Shown here one piece after another: positions 24,193 to 36,600 of a stretch of DNA of 64,000 bases. Source of the DNA: Boletus sp. NGJ (lineage: Eukaryota; Basidiomycota; Agaricomycetes; Boletales; Boletaceae); contig JAGTXK010000073.1 in NCBI GenBank assembly GCA_019096195.1, positions 1,612,001-1,676,000 on the forward strand, in the 5' to 3' direction. The notes beneath the pieces were generated by a model, which was given only the letters and a program-made list of their open reading frames with translations, did not search any database and was not told the DNA's origin. Position 1 is the first letter of the stretch. Each line of letters begins with the position of its first letter. A program made the position numbers and the translations under genes.

Positions 24193-27100
24193 ACAATTTC
24201 TCCACTTCTCGGTTGATGTGTTTCATTTGGCCATTGGTCTGAGGGTGATAGACTGTGGATGGGTTGGCTTCAATGCCGAGGAGGGAGTAGAGGTTGCGCA
24301 TGAACGAGGATACGAATTGTGTTCCTTGATTAGAGATCACCTTTTGGGGGATGCTGTGGAGCTTGAACACTTGGTCATGGAAGATTGTTGCAACTCCTTG
24401 TGATGTGATGGTGTCCATGACAGGCATTAGGTGGATCATCTTCGAGAAATGGTCAACAATGACGAGGATGGCATTCTTGCTATCAGATTGTGGAAGGGGG
24501 CTCATTAGGTCCACAGAGATTATTTCCCAGGGGGATGATGGGATTTCATTTGGGTGGAGTGGCGTATGGATTGCCGAGATCTTGGCTTTGACCTTCTGGC
24601 AGGTATCACAGCCTTTCACGTAGGACTCCACATCTCTCCATAGCAATGGCCAGTAGTATTCACTCATGATCAAGTTGCACATTCACTGGATACCAGGATG
24701 GCCAGCAATTGGGTGATCATGGTTGGCAATGAGGATGTCTTCCCGGAGTGTTGCATTGTTTGGCACGTATACAAGCAACTTCCAGTAGACGAGTCCTTCT
24801 TTGTGGGTCCATGGGGAGTTCTCCTTCTCTAGGTTGTCTTTGGTGAACTGCTTGAGTTCATATTGTATCTTTGTAATTCTTGAGAGTGTGCTTGCTGGTG
24901 TGATGGCTTTGAGGAAGACTGTCATGGAGATTGGCAACAGTGGTGGTGAGAAAAGCATGTTGGGAAGTAGGGTTTGCGTAGTGTTGTCGAATGTCACCCC
25001 CTTTTCAAAGTCTGGCCTCTGGGACAGAGAATCTGCAGGGTTGGTCTTGCTGTGTCTGTGGCTGATTACTATGTGGTATTCTTGTAGTATTTGTTGCCAT
25101 CTGGCCCGGCAACAGGTGAGATCTTGGGGATGGTGGAAGAATTTGAGGTTTTTGTGATCTGTCCAGATCTTGATGGGGTGTGCAGCTTCAAGGAGGTATT
25201 GTCACCACTTGTTGAGGGCGAACATGATTGTGAGCATCTCGAGGTCTGCCACATGGTAGTTCCACTCAGCGTTGTTGAGGGAATGGGAGATGAAGGTGAT
25301 GGGGTGCCATACACCATCATATCATTGGGAGAGGATGGCGCCGATGCCAATGCCTGAACCGTCAGTTTCGATGCAGTAGGGGTCATTGTCGGTCAGCATG
25401 GTTAGCGCCAGGGCGGAAGAGATGGTATCCTTGAGAGTTTGGAAAGCCTCTTGGCAGGCTGTCGTCCACTCGAAGTCTTTCTTCACTAATGTGAGTGCAT
25501 TTAGGGGGTGCGCGATCATAGTGAAGTTCTTGATGAACTGTCGGTAGAAGTTGAGGAATTCGAGGAAACCTTGTAGCATCTTCTTTGATGTGGGGGTTGG
25601 CCAACTCTTAATGGCTTCCACTTTCTTTCCATCCATCTTTACCTTGTCTTGTGTGACAATGAGCCCAAGAAACTCAGTCTCTTGGACTTTAAAGTCACAT
25701 TTGTCATGACACAGGTATAGGTGGGTGTCTCTCAGAATTTATAGTACTTCACATACTATCTTTCGGTGTTCTTTGAGGGTCTTTGTGAATATCATGATAT
25801 CGTCTATGTAGACAACCACTATACCTCAGTCTACCAAATCCTTGAACAGCGCATTCATCATCATCTGAAACATCACCAGGGAATTGGTGAGTCCAAAGAA
25901 CATCATGAGCGGCTTGAAGAGCCCACAGTTGGTTTGGAAGGCTGCCTTCCATTCGTCTCCCTCTGCCATCCATATATTGTTATAACCCCATCTCATGTCG
26001 AATTTGGTGTAGTATCTAGCTGACTAGTTTGCTTATGAGTGGGAGGGGGTATTGGTTTCTCTTGGTCACCATGTTTAGTTTGTGGTAGTCTTGTATAGGA
26101 TGAAGGCATCCATCCTTCTTCTTGATAAAGAAGAATGCTGATGTGAAGGGGGATTTGGAAGGTCATATTCTTCCAGATTTGAGGTTTTCCTCCAGAAATG
26201 TGTCAAGCTCCTTTTGCTCGCTGGGGTTTAGCAGGTAGACTTTGCAATCTACTTCATGGTTTCCTAGGAGGAGTTCAATGGTGTGGTCCCAAGGGCATCT
26301 TGGGGGTAGCACATCCAAACTCTCTTTGTCAAGACGTCTTTGAACTTGTGGATGTACTCCAGGGCGGCTTCCTCAAAGGTTTTCTTTTTCTTTTGGACAT
26401 AGTCCTTAATGGCTACCTCTGTGGTGATATTTCAATTTCGCATGTACTCTACTACATCGATTTCAAATAGGCGATTGCCTTGAGAGAGCATGTAGTCTAC
26501 GTCCATCTTGTCCTCTTCCTCATCTACGTTGTTTGCGACGTGGTCTTCCTTACAGTGGAAGGAGATTCTGCTCATTTTCCAATTGATGGCTGGGTTGTGC
26601 ATCTTCAGCCAATCATGTCTAAGGAATATCATGTTGGGCCCGAGGTTTGTCACACTGAGGGCCAGTTGTTCCTTGTGGTCTTGGACTTGGAGTTCGAGTA
26701 TCATGAACTTTTCTACTTTGCCTCCAGCATTTGGTGTGCTGTCAGTGTTGTATATGGTGAGGGGATGGGGGAGGGAATGAGTGGGTACCCCCTTTTCAGC
26801 CATGAACTTCTCGTATATGGAGGATCTGGTGCAACCCGAGTCAATCAGCACCTTGACCTTGGCGGTTTAATGGTTTGGAAGGGTTACTTTGGTGGGGATC
26901 TCCAAGGAGTTTCATTTGGTCGATCAGGGGGAGGCTTTCCAGAATTTGGGTGCATGCTGGAGGTCGTGGAGGACCCAGTACACGTCTTTGTTGGAAAGCT
27001 TTTGGAGGTCTTGCACAAGATTCCGAGACACTTCAATCATTCTGGTGTCATGGATGAAGGACTTGAGATGGTGGATGCTTTGCTCTACATCCATGTTCTC

Positions 27101-29629
27101 CACCTGAGCCTTCATCCAACATATAGACCAAGGGTCCAATGTGTTCAGCCAGGAAGGAGAGGATGTCTCTTCCTTTTGTGCTTCTTTTGGGTGTTTGTGG
27201 AGTATGGTGTCGGCATCATTTGGTCCGTCATCTTGTTTTACTGACAGTGCAAACTTTACCTTTTGTGGCATGATGGTTACGTTTTTGATTGGTGGAGTGC
27301 CGGGGAGGTTCACTTGATTTTCAGTTTCAGTCTCATCAATGTCCAGAACTGCAAATCTATTGTTTGGCAATGACTTAGAGGGTATAGCAGAGTGACTGGT
27401 ATCTACTGTATGGGCTGAAAACCCAATTCTGGTGTTACATCTGAGGCGTAAACTACTTGCTCCTCCTAAGGAGCCTCTGCAGAGTCCATCATGGCCCAGA
27501 TGGCCGCAAACATGTTCAGTTGGACCTCTTGTCCATTTACTGTAATACTTCTTGCCTGTGGGCTAGGGTGGGGGAGGTGGTCTGCACATGGCCATGGCTT
27601 TCTGCACTTTCTGCATAGGCTGGCTGTGCATGCCTTGTTGAGCTCCATAGGAGCACCTTGTCCAGAAAATGTACCGGTTTGTTGAGGGTGTAGATGCGCT
27701 GCGGGCATCAAGGGTTGTGGAGCTGGCGGGGCTCCGGCAGGCGGGGTATATCGAGGACAGGGGATGAACCTTGGGTTGTACGTCGGGCCAGTGGTGTACA
27801 CGGAAGTGACCTTCTTCCTTTCTGCAATGGCACTGAGGACTTCTTCAGCCCTCACCAACACACTCTCCCATTCGTGAATGTCCATGCTGTTGATGATGTC
27901 AGGCTTGTACCTCTCAACATACTTGACCAGGTCGTTGCATGCCTGGTGTTGGATTTGGTTCACAATGGTTCGTCTGTTGACCCTGATGTCGAACTTGGCC
28001 TTGGTGGCCAGCTGATATAGTCAAGTGAAGTAGTCTTCGACCATGTCTTTTCCTTGTCGCAGAGTGAACAGCTTCTACTCAGCCTGTCTTACGAGGCCCA
28101 CAGGTTGGAAAGTCTTCTTTAGTTTCTCAATGAAGAACTCGAAACTAACAAGGGCATACATGTTATCCTTGGCCAGTAAGTTGGAGAAGCAGCCCGCTGC
28201 GTTCTCGCTGCGCATGTATGATAAGATGATCAAGATCTTTTACTGATCCATCAGCTTGGTCTCGAAGCTGTTTAGGTACAGGGTTATTGTTCACCACCAC
28301 TAGATGAACTTATCTTTGTTCCCATCATAGTGGTCCGGCTTGGAGGCCAAGCTCTTCCCAATCCAGGGGGAAGTCGGTGGGAACCCATGCGCTGGCACTC
28401 TCAGCTGCCCAGATGAACTCGGGCTGGATGGCAGCAACGGTGGGGATGGCAGTGGATGGGCCAGCGGTGGAGCCCAGGGTGTCCTCACAGGAGATGGAAT
28501 GTTGACCCTGATGGGGGTCACAGCAGGTTCTTGGATCGGGGGTGGGAGTCCAGCCACTTTGGGGTCCTCGACAAACTGCTGGCACCAATGGTTGTAATGG
28601 AGGATAGATTGGTGCAGGTTGTAGGCCACCACCTCCTGCTGTAGGTGGGTAAAGACAGGGGGAAGCCAGGGAGCAGGCTGGTTGAGTTGGAGGGTTGGAA
28701 GGCCCTGCACCACAGCTCTCTGCACTAGGTCCATGAAACTCCCAGGAGTGATGGGAGCGACGGAGGCAGGGCGGCTGTATGGGCTCAGGACTGTGGTCAT
28801 CTCATCTAAGTCCTGCGAGCTGGGCTAGTCTGGTGATGGTGCGTATGCGCTGGGTATAAATCGGCAAGTAGGTGGTCAAGGTTGTGTGGATGACAAGGGA
28901 ATAGTCGGAGTGCACCCAGATGTATCTGTGGCGGAAAACCTGGTAGGGACGGGTCTGTTCCAGAGGCAGCTTGAAAAGAATAACGGCAGAAAGGACCGCA
29001 TACCATCAGGAAGGGGGAGAGTTGAAAATGGGGGGATCAGAGTATAACTTCCTTACTACAGGAAGGTGCTGCACGAGGAAAAGGTGAGGTAAATCTCCCT
29101 ATTGCAGCTACGTGACGTTACGGGTGATCACGCAAACCCAAGTCCACTATTGTAGGACCAGCGTACACTCGAGTCGGCACCCACTCAAGAGAGGGGGCTA
29201 GTGCTCTATGCCTGGTAGCAATGTTATCCTAATTTGTGATGCTGGATGGGCATATAGACAAGCATTTCACTGAGTGCTTTACTCGAGTATGTCATGTGTA
29301 CCAGTGGGTCCCTCTAAATCTGAGGTCTGGTATAGGGTAAATGGCAGCAAAGAGCCCACGTGTTTGGAAGTGAAGGGAGGAAGGAAATGGTGACCGTAGC
29401 CCCAGAACCTGTCACTAGTTGAGGTCTAGTTCATCACTTGCCACCACCTAGTAGGCTGGAATTATGCATAGTGCTAAATGAACACACTCAATTGTGCTAG
29501 TAGGGAGGGATGGAGGGGATCGGATCAAAATGGGAGCGGTACTAGCAGGCAATAAGTTTGCACCAACTAGGCAAAAGTGATAGAGGACTGGAGGAAATAT
29601 CCAGAGGCGAAGAGCCCGGAGACGAGGTA

Positions 29630-29642
29630 TAGCTTTGGAATT
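29630..29642 (-). promoter_or_regulatory. Self-complementary primer-binding site of Gypsy 2
   Basis: Directly inside the 5' LTR, the plus-strand sequence TAGCTTTGGAATT (29630-29642) is the complement of LTR positions 22758-22770. The geometry is the same as in Gypsy 1 and fits Tf1-type self-priming. The match to the adjacent 5' LTR copy has one difference. Confidence 0.7.
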
Positions 29643-29999
29643 TGAAAGAAAGCCTTAATATCTCAAGGGGTGCAAATGCACTATCCAAGAGAGAGAAAAG
29701 GAATTTCAAAGCTAGCTAATACAAACATTACTATGCTACTTATATACTACCTCCTTGTGAGCATGGACCATGGTTTAGGGCCAGTGTGGGAGGTGCTAGA
29801 ATGTTCCGTATGACATACAGTGATGTAGTGGGGTCTGGGCTGTTCTATGGGTATAGGGTTATGATGTAGCCCTGATGTAGGTATGGCATAGGGCTCTAGA
29901 CTTAAGGTCTAGGTATAAGGTAACTATGTAAGCGTTCGTGGAGTTGCTAAGTTTTAGCTAACTATAAAAATTTTAGGTGAAAATGTCAGGATCATTTCA
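29643..29999 (-). repeat. Gypsy 2 5' LTR (right in window)
   Basis: A 357-bp LTR, equal in length to 22699-23055. It begins TGAAAGAAAG and ends CATTTCA on the plus strand, and is bordered outside by the AACAC target duplication. Confidence 0.92.
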
Positions 30000-30004
30000 A
30001 ACAC

Positions 30005-30959
30005 CATTTCTCAGTAAGTAAAAATTTTCATTTTAATGTGACTAGCTAATCTATATATAGATATTTTAAAAAGATGGTGTGCATCTTCTCAAGTGCACTA
30101 TACTATTGCATATATGTCCAGCCCCCTTCTGGTGACCTCATCCCATCAAAGATCAAGAACAATCCAAAATTCTTTCCTTATTTTCGAGATGCCATTGGAG
30201 CTATTGATGGGAGTCATATCCCTGTCACACCACCAGCCCAATTACAAGGACAATATCAAAACCGAAAGGGTTTCCTCTCACAGAATATTCTTTTTACCTG
30301 TGACTTCAACCTTAAATTTACATATATAATGTCAGGTTGGGAGGGGTCAGCCACAGATGCACACATATATAACCATGCTATATCAAAATTGCTCTATATC
30401 CCATGTGGCAAATATCTACTCACTGACACTGATTATCCACTATTGCCTCAGCTGCTCATTCTTTATTGAGGTGTTCATTATCACCTTGCCAAATGGGGTT
30501 GTGCAAACATACAGTATGTGATATACTCATTCACCATCCAGTTTGTTCTATTAATTATTTTGTTCCAGCCCACAAAATTGAGAAGAACTGTTTAATTTCT
30601 GACATGTGATGGCACACAATGTCATTGAACACAACTTTGGTATTTTAAAGCAACATTTCTGGATCTTACTTCTATCAATCAAATATGATCTCAACACACA
30701 AGCCTGTTTACCCACTGCTTTGACTTGTCTCCACAATTTAATTCTCACCCATGAACCTCTCGACAACCTTTCAGATATGAACAACTCAGATGACGACAAA
30801 GACCTGGAGAATAAGGGGGATTTTAATGCTCAGGGAGATAGAGTTGCTGGCATGTTGGGGGCAGGTGGTAGGAACTCAGATCACAGCAAGGCAAGCATCA
30901 TGCACAACCACATTGCACAGCACATGTGGGAGGATTATCAAGCTCTTATTCATGCATAA
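30005..30959 (+). pseudogene. PIF/Harbinger transposase, 3' part
   Basis: This continues the transposase split by Gypsy 2. A 47-bp intron (30014-30060) precedes the catalytic region. DDE residues are visible: the first Asp in GAIDGSHI (about 30200), the second in LTDTDYP (about 30425) and the Glu in HNVIEHNFGIL (about 30617). The NRKGFLSQN and SGWEGSATDA blocks are typical of the family. A second intron ends near 30568. Three in-frame stops (30467-30469, 30579-30581, 30600-30602) are all TGA where relatives have Arg, consistent with CGA to TGA change. The C-terminal tail is acidic (SDDDKDLEN). The gene is inactive as it stands. Confidence 0.85.
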
Positions 30960-31110
30960 CAAAATGGCCTATCTGATGATGAGGTTTTATCAGATGAGTT
31001 CAATAGCATGTATTTGTAGTCATTCACAATGGATTGTTTTATTTGGGTCATACATACAAACAAGTAAAAAAACAACAGTTGTAGTGTGTAGCACAACAAA
31101 TTGCCAACAA

Positions 31111-33000
31111 TCACTTTGAACTTGAAGTGGGGTGGTGGACCTCATACAAAGTAGTGATATATGCTACACGAGAATCATTGTCTGGCATATGGGAAAGTAG
31201 TACAGCAGCAGGGGCATTCTTCATGTCTGAAAGATGAACAAACATGAAATTCTTGTGTATGGCAGGCAACTTGTCACTGAGCACAGCGAGTATAGCAGGT
31301 GCTTCTCCAACACTTTTCAATAGATCTACAAATAAACCGCTGATTGAGTCACTGAGATGGCAGATGGAAGAATCAACTTGCTGCAGGGCGATTGTTGTCA
31401 TATTTTTGGATGTCATATTTTTGCCCATCATGCTTTTTTGCCCACCTGCAACACTTGGGCTGGCAGATGTGCAGCTGTGCTTAGTGCGATAACGTGTGTT
31501 GGCAATGGAGGATGTGCTTGCCATAGAAATGGGTGGATATGCTGGGGAAAAAAGAAGAGATTCGTCAGTTTCATCTAGTGACAACAAAGATAGCATGTGC
31601 TTGTTGGATGATTGACTCAGAGGAGAGAAGCAGTTGGTCGAAGAGAATGAAGGTACACTGAAGGAACTGGTAGTGGGAGTGGTAGTTGATGTAACTTGGA
31701 CAGCATTGACAACAAGTTGCTGATCCAGCACCAGGGCTGAACTGGTATTGGAGGAACTAATGGCTAGAAGGGAGGGCAGTACAACTGAGGTGGTGTCCTG
31801 GTCTTTGTCAGGCTCAACAATTTGGGGCAGTGTAGCCCCTCCTTCGAATGCATGGGAACCAGTCACACGACCCTCAGGGTAAATCTCCTTCATTTGCTTG
31901 AGATACTTTCAGCCATGATTTGTGAAGTCCTTCAAGTTAACGTTTTGCTAAATAGAATGATTCAATGCAATTTAAATTGTCAACAAACTATATATACCTT
32001 TTGAGCAACAAAAGTGTCAAAAACTGACCAAGCTGCAGCTTCCTGTTATGACTACCCCGGGTAGGGATAGGTGTTAACTTGGATGGTCAAGTAGCAACAA
32101 GCTACAGAGGTCGAAGAGGTAGCTCAGTGAGCTACAAGACGAAGAATCCCTTGGTAGGGTCAAGGGTTCAACAACAGAGGGTCTTCCTCGTCGTAGAGTC
32201 AAGGGTTCAGCGACAAAGGGTCTTCCTTGTCGTGGTCAAGAGTTCACTCAGAGAATGAAGTCGAGACGTAAAAGAAGCATTCACTCAAAGTAGAACAACG
32301 ACTTATAGAGGTCCGGAGGAGTGATGATGGAAGTTCACCAAGTAGGTGTAAATTGGGGAATCTACTATGAAGACAAGGTTTATATACAAAGTAAGCATGG
32401 GAAAAGGATGAGTAAGCCGCAGCACCGGAGAGATCCTATGAAGTGGGAATAGGAAGGGATCTTCCATATGATATTAGCGTAGAAGTACAGATTATGAAAG
32501 GATGAGCTTCGACTACACGGAGTCCCACTGTGTAGCGAATAGTTCAGGGGAAGTCAGAAGGACGAGACGAGAGTGAGGACGACCGATGGAAGGAAAGAAA
32601 AGAAAGAAAAGAAAGAATCATAACACTCCCTCAATGTTTGCACCTTTGTTATTGTTTCAATGCACTCCTGACAACTTGCACCAGGTACAAATGGACAAGT
32701 ATATACTTCTGAGCCGTAATGTATAGTTGGCTATGGTAGCATGAAATATTATAGCAAATATACCTGGCCATATTTGCTCTTGGCACTTTTACTGTCCTTG
32801 ATCTTACCACTCACCAGGAGTGGTTGGATATGGGCTGCTGCCGCATTGAATGTGACGTCCTTGAATTTTCCCCCGGGCGCAGCCTTTGAGCAATGATCGT
32901 GAAGGTAGCAAACAAGCCCATCAATTTCACAATCAGTCCATCTTGCCCTGGGAGCTATTGATCGATTTTCCTCTATCATAATCTTAAACTGAGTGGCCAA
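31111..33000 (-). pseudogene. Harbinger-linked Myb/SANT-like DNA-binding protein gene
   Basis: This is a minus-strand gene convergent with the transposase. Its first exon (about 33000-32765) encodes a Myb/SANT-like domain with RARWTDCEIDGLVCYL and a SAKSKYGQV segment. Later pieces include AAAWSVFDTFVAQK (about 32035-31996), a GT..AG intron, NVNLKDFTNHG, and a long serine/threonine-rich region (31893-31111). PIF/Harbinger elements typically carry such a protein, which helps the transposase enter the nucleus and bind element ends. The gene is broken by a solo LTR (32044-32625) inserted just before the AAAWSVFDTF segment, and by at least one stop in the 31900 region. Exon borders other than those named are uncertain. 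Confidence 0.72.
32044..32625. repeat. Solo LTR (family B) inside the Harbinger Myb gene
   Basis: A 582-bp LTR beginning TGTTATGACTACC and ending CATAACA, with 5-bp flanks CTTCC and CTCCC that differ at one base. It contains a TATA-like TTTATATAC. A relative lies at 40339-40862, and probably another at 43500-44020. Confidence 0.8.
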
Positions 33001-33654
33001 TGTCGGGCCTCAAAACTTACACATCACCTCTTTCACCTCTCTTGGCTCTCTCTGTAGTGTAGCTTAGTTCGCTTACCTTACAAATCAATACATTTTGCCA
33101 TGTGGCTCACCTCCCGCTTGCCTTCCCCACCGTCCGTTCACCAGCCTGACTGATTGTAACACAGCCACAGCACGAGCATGCAAAATCAACTGATCACCAT
33201 CCGATCACCATCTTTCCCTTTGACTTGAGACAACTCTCTCAATTCCACACCTCCTCTCACATCTTTTATCACTCTACCATGCGATCCACAGCGTTAAGTG
33301 GTGCCTCAGGTCATTATCTAAGATTTTGTTTTCTTTTTCCCTCGCTGCCTTTAGAGGAGCCTCTTGGAAGGGCAGAATTGTGTCTTGATTACATAGTGTT
33401 TTCTTAGTCCTCTCCTTTGAGGGTGATTAGTCCATGCTGGGGTTGTGCCCGGTTTGCGAAGGACGACTGGAAGCCACTGTGGTCGCATAGTCCTAGGCTG
33501 AGTCTACGTAAAGTAACTATCTTTACTACATACATATATACTTTGGTTGGGACAAGGATAGTCCAGGTTGGCTGTTGACTGGATATCCTTCTGATAAAGT
33601 GTGACTTTGTGTTTGATGTAAGCAATCCATGCAGCCTTCTTTTATGTAGTGTAA
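33001..33654. other. Non-coding stretch between Harbinger and Helitron
   Basis: No convincing gene. The stretch should contain the right end of the Harbinger element and the left end of the Helitron. A TCTACGTAAAGTAAC segment with a nearby complementary CTTTAC (about 33501-33527) is a possible Helitron 5' end, but the expected A before TC is missing, so I do not fix the boundary. Confidence 0.35.
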
Positions 33655-36600
33655 TTGATGTTTCACTTTAACATCAGGGCTTCTCCTCCAACTTCTCCTC
33701 AATGTGCATGGAATGCTGGTCGCCAGGCTGAATGTGACCAGCGTCAAATTGGCTCCCCCCCTTCCCGTCACCATCCAGGTCCTCCTTCTCAGATGGCTCA
33801 GAATGTTTCTGATGCTCTAAGGGTAGGTTATTATGTACATGTTGTGTATCTACCATGCACACAGCATTCATTGAACATTTCAGAACCATCCTCCTGTACC
33901 TGTTGATCAATATCCAGGCATACCATGTCATTTGATTGAGCATCATGAAGTTCAAAGGTTGTATCGTCTACGCTCACCACCTCCACCACCAATGTTTTCA
34001 TTCAATTTCCAGCCTCTTCCACCTTTGCCTCATTTCAATCATCCTATACCACCTCCAATGTTTCCACCTGCTCCTCCACCTGACATCCCTCTGATTTATT
34101 AACCATTTGTGCCACCACTTCAACAACCTGCTCTTATTCCTCAAAGGAGCATTTTGAATCATAGAGTGGATTACAATGCTAGATTGCTAGAAAACTTCAA
34201 TGCTTCTCATCAGAATCGGCACAACAGGTGATCATCTCATCATCATTCTGCTGTTCCTCAGCCTACTAATACTCAAATTTAACAACAAAGGCAGTTGGAG
34301 CTACAACAAAGGCAACAGAGGGAACAACAAAGGCTTTTTGACCTTCAGTTGGCATTACATCGGCAAATGGAGCATCAAAGACAGTTGGAGTGGCAACAAC
34401 AAGAGGCACAATATTTGCAAGAATTAGATCAGCAGCAACTATTATTGGAGCAACAACAGATGGAACAGCAAAGACTATTGGAACGACAGCAACAACATGC
34501 ACTACGTTAACAAGAGGAGATGCATGAAGTTCAAGAGTGTTTGGCTATTATACAACTATCTCAAGCATTACATTCACAAGCCTTGGATGAATATAGCCAA
34601 CACTCAGCAGAACAATATGAGCAGGATCAAGCAAGACAGCAGCAAGCTTCTGCTCATTCTGCTAATACTGGTTCTGCTCCAGGATCTTTGAATTCAAATA
34701 GAGCTCTAGCCTCTAATCTAAATCCTGCTCCAAATCCAAGCCAAGATCCTGATCCAGGCTCAGAGTTAGACTCAGGCTCAGATGCATCTCCTCCTTCATC
34801 TCCACCACTACCATTACCACCACCTGGGCCACCATTACCACCACCACCACCACCATCTCCAGATCCAAATTCAGATCCTGATTCAGATCCTGAACCTGAA
34901 CCAAATCCCAATCCTCATCCAGCCCATTGTATTCCTCCTGGTGGAAGGCCATATGTTTAACCTGTTGAGCATCACTCCTTAGGACCAATGAACATTGAAT
35001 GTTCCAAATGCCATGCTTTGCATTTCATCTCTGAAAAGCTTTCCAACTCTGGTGTTCATAGTCCTTGCTTTGGCATGTGCTGTCTTCAAGGCCAGGTTAA
35101 TCTTCCCCACATTCAACAGTGGCCACACAATCTTCAGGAGCTCTTTGATGATCCTTGTTATCACACTGAATTTAAAAAGAAGATTTTCCAATACAACAAT
35201 GCTCTAGCATTTACTTCTGTTGGTGTGGACATCAATGATCATGCTATCCAAGGATCTGGCCCAGCATCTTTCTGTGTTCATGGTGCACTTCATCATCTCA
35301 TGGGAGCTCTCATGCCAGCAGATGGAGTTCAATCCTTCTATGCTCAGCTCTACATCTATAATCCACAGGAAGCAAATGAAAGGTGTGTTCAACACAATCC
35401 TCTTCTCAATCCTGGGATTTTGCTAGATCTCTCCACCACTTTGAGTGCATCTCATCCATATGCTGAAGTATATAAGCAAGCTTATGAGATCATGAGGGTT
35501 AGTTGTTTGATACAAAATCCAATTCTAACAGATCAACTTATAATGATTATATGTACAGGCAAAGCCTTCAGAAGAGCATACAGATGTTTGCAAGGTGGTG
35601 GCCTACATCACATTAGCAATCTACATCCTTCCCATCTTCCTCTCCATTATGTTCTCTTCTTTCCACATGGAGAGGAAGGGTGGCATTTGGATATTCCTTT
35701 GCAAATTCCTAATGGCAATCCACATCACTCCAAGAAAATCACTCAACTCCTTTGGTATGCATATAGACTGCATGTGCGTTCTCCTCAAATAGAGCCACAA
35801 AATATCTTCAAGGGTGGCAGACTTTTCCAACAATTGGTCTGTGATGCCTGGGCATCAATAGATCAATGCAATCTTACTTGGGTTGCCAACAATCAGACCA
35901 AACTTAGGGCTGATTTGTATCAAGGATTACAAGATTGCTTGGGTCATGATGATGCTGGTCAGGACATGAGTCAAGTTGGACATGTCATTTTACCTTCCAG
36001 TCACAAGGGTGGAACTCACTACATGCAACAACTCCTTCAGAACTCTTTGGCCATTTGTCGTGAATATAAAAAACCTGACCTGTTTCTCATCATGACTGCC
36101 AATGGAAGCTGGCCAGAAATCAGTCAGAATCTTCTTCCAGGTGTGTAGATGTATTCAATTTCATATTACAAGCCTAACCACTGATCATACTGTACATATG
36201 TAGGTCAGAGTACTGTGGACAGACCTGATCTGGTTGCTCGAGTCTTTCATGCCAAACAGCAAGCTCTTTTGAAAAAGATTCATGATGGCTACTTTGGACA
36301 TGCGGCTGGCTTTGTATATACCATTGAATATCAAAAGCGGGGTCTACCTCACATGCACCTTCTGATCTTTTTGGAGGAGCAAGACAAAATTCGAAATGTG
36401 GAGCAAATTGATGGTGTTATTTCTGCACAAATATCTGATCCCAACATCCATCCACAGCTGCACTCAGTTGTCACCAGATATATGCTTCATGGTCCCTGCT
36501 CTCCTCAAAGATGTATCAAACAGAATGTTTGCACAAAGCATTTTCCCAAAGCTTACTCTCCTCACACCATCATCAAAGAAGATGGATATCCTGATTATGC

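Larger units (their letters stand above)
22699..29999 (-). mobile_element. Gypsy 2: chromovirus-type LTR retrotransposon, broken
   Basis: A 7.3-kb minus-strand Gypsy element with two 357-bp LTRs, flanked by the exact target duplication AACAC (22694-22698 and 30000-30004). It sits inside the Harbinger transposase gene. Parts in element order are a long leader (29642 to about 28800), gag (about 28800-27466, with a CxxC..H zinc-knuckle-like motif), protease with LIDSGCT (about 26840), reverse transcriptase (about 26200-25640) and RNase H (about 25400-25060). Integrase (about 24682-23900), a chromodomain (about 23440-23280) and a cysteine-containing tail (to about 23067) follow. A roughly 200-bp insertion lies in the integrase region (about 23990-24192). 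The coding region has several interruptions (about ten), so it is a fossil. LTR divergence is about 6%, mostly transitions. Confidence 0.93.

Noticed and set aside
34654-34988. Minus-strand glycine-rich and acidic open frames opposite the Helitron N-terminal region
   Set aside because: They are shadows of the plus-strand Pro/Asp/Ser repeat and lack any independent support.
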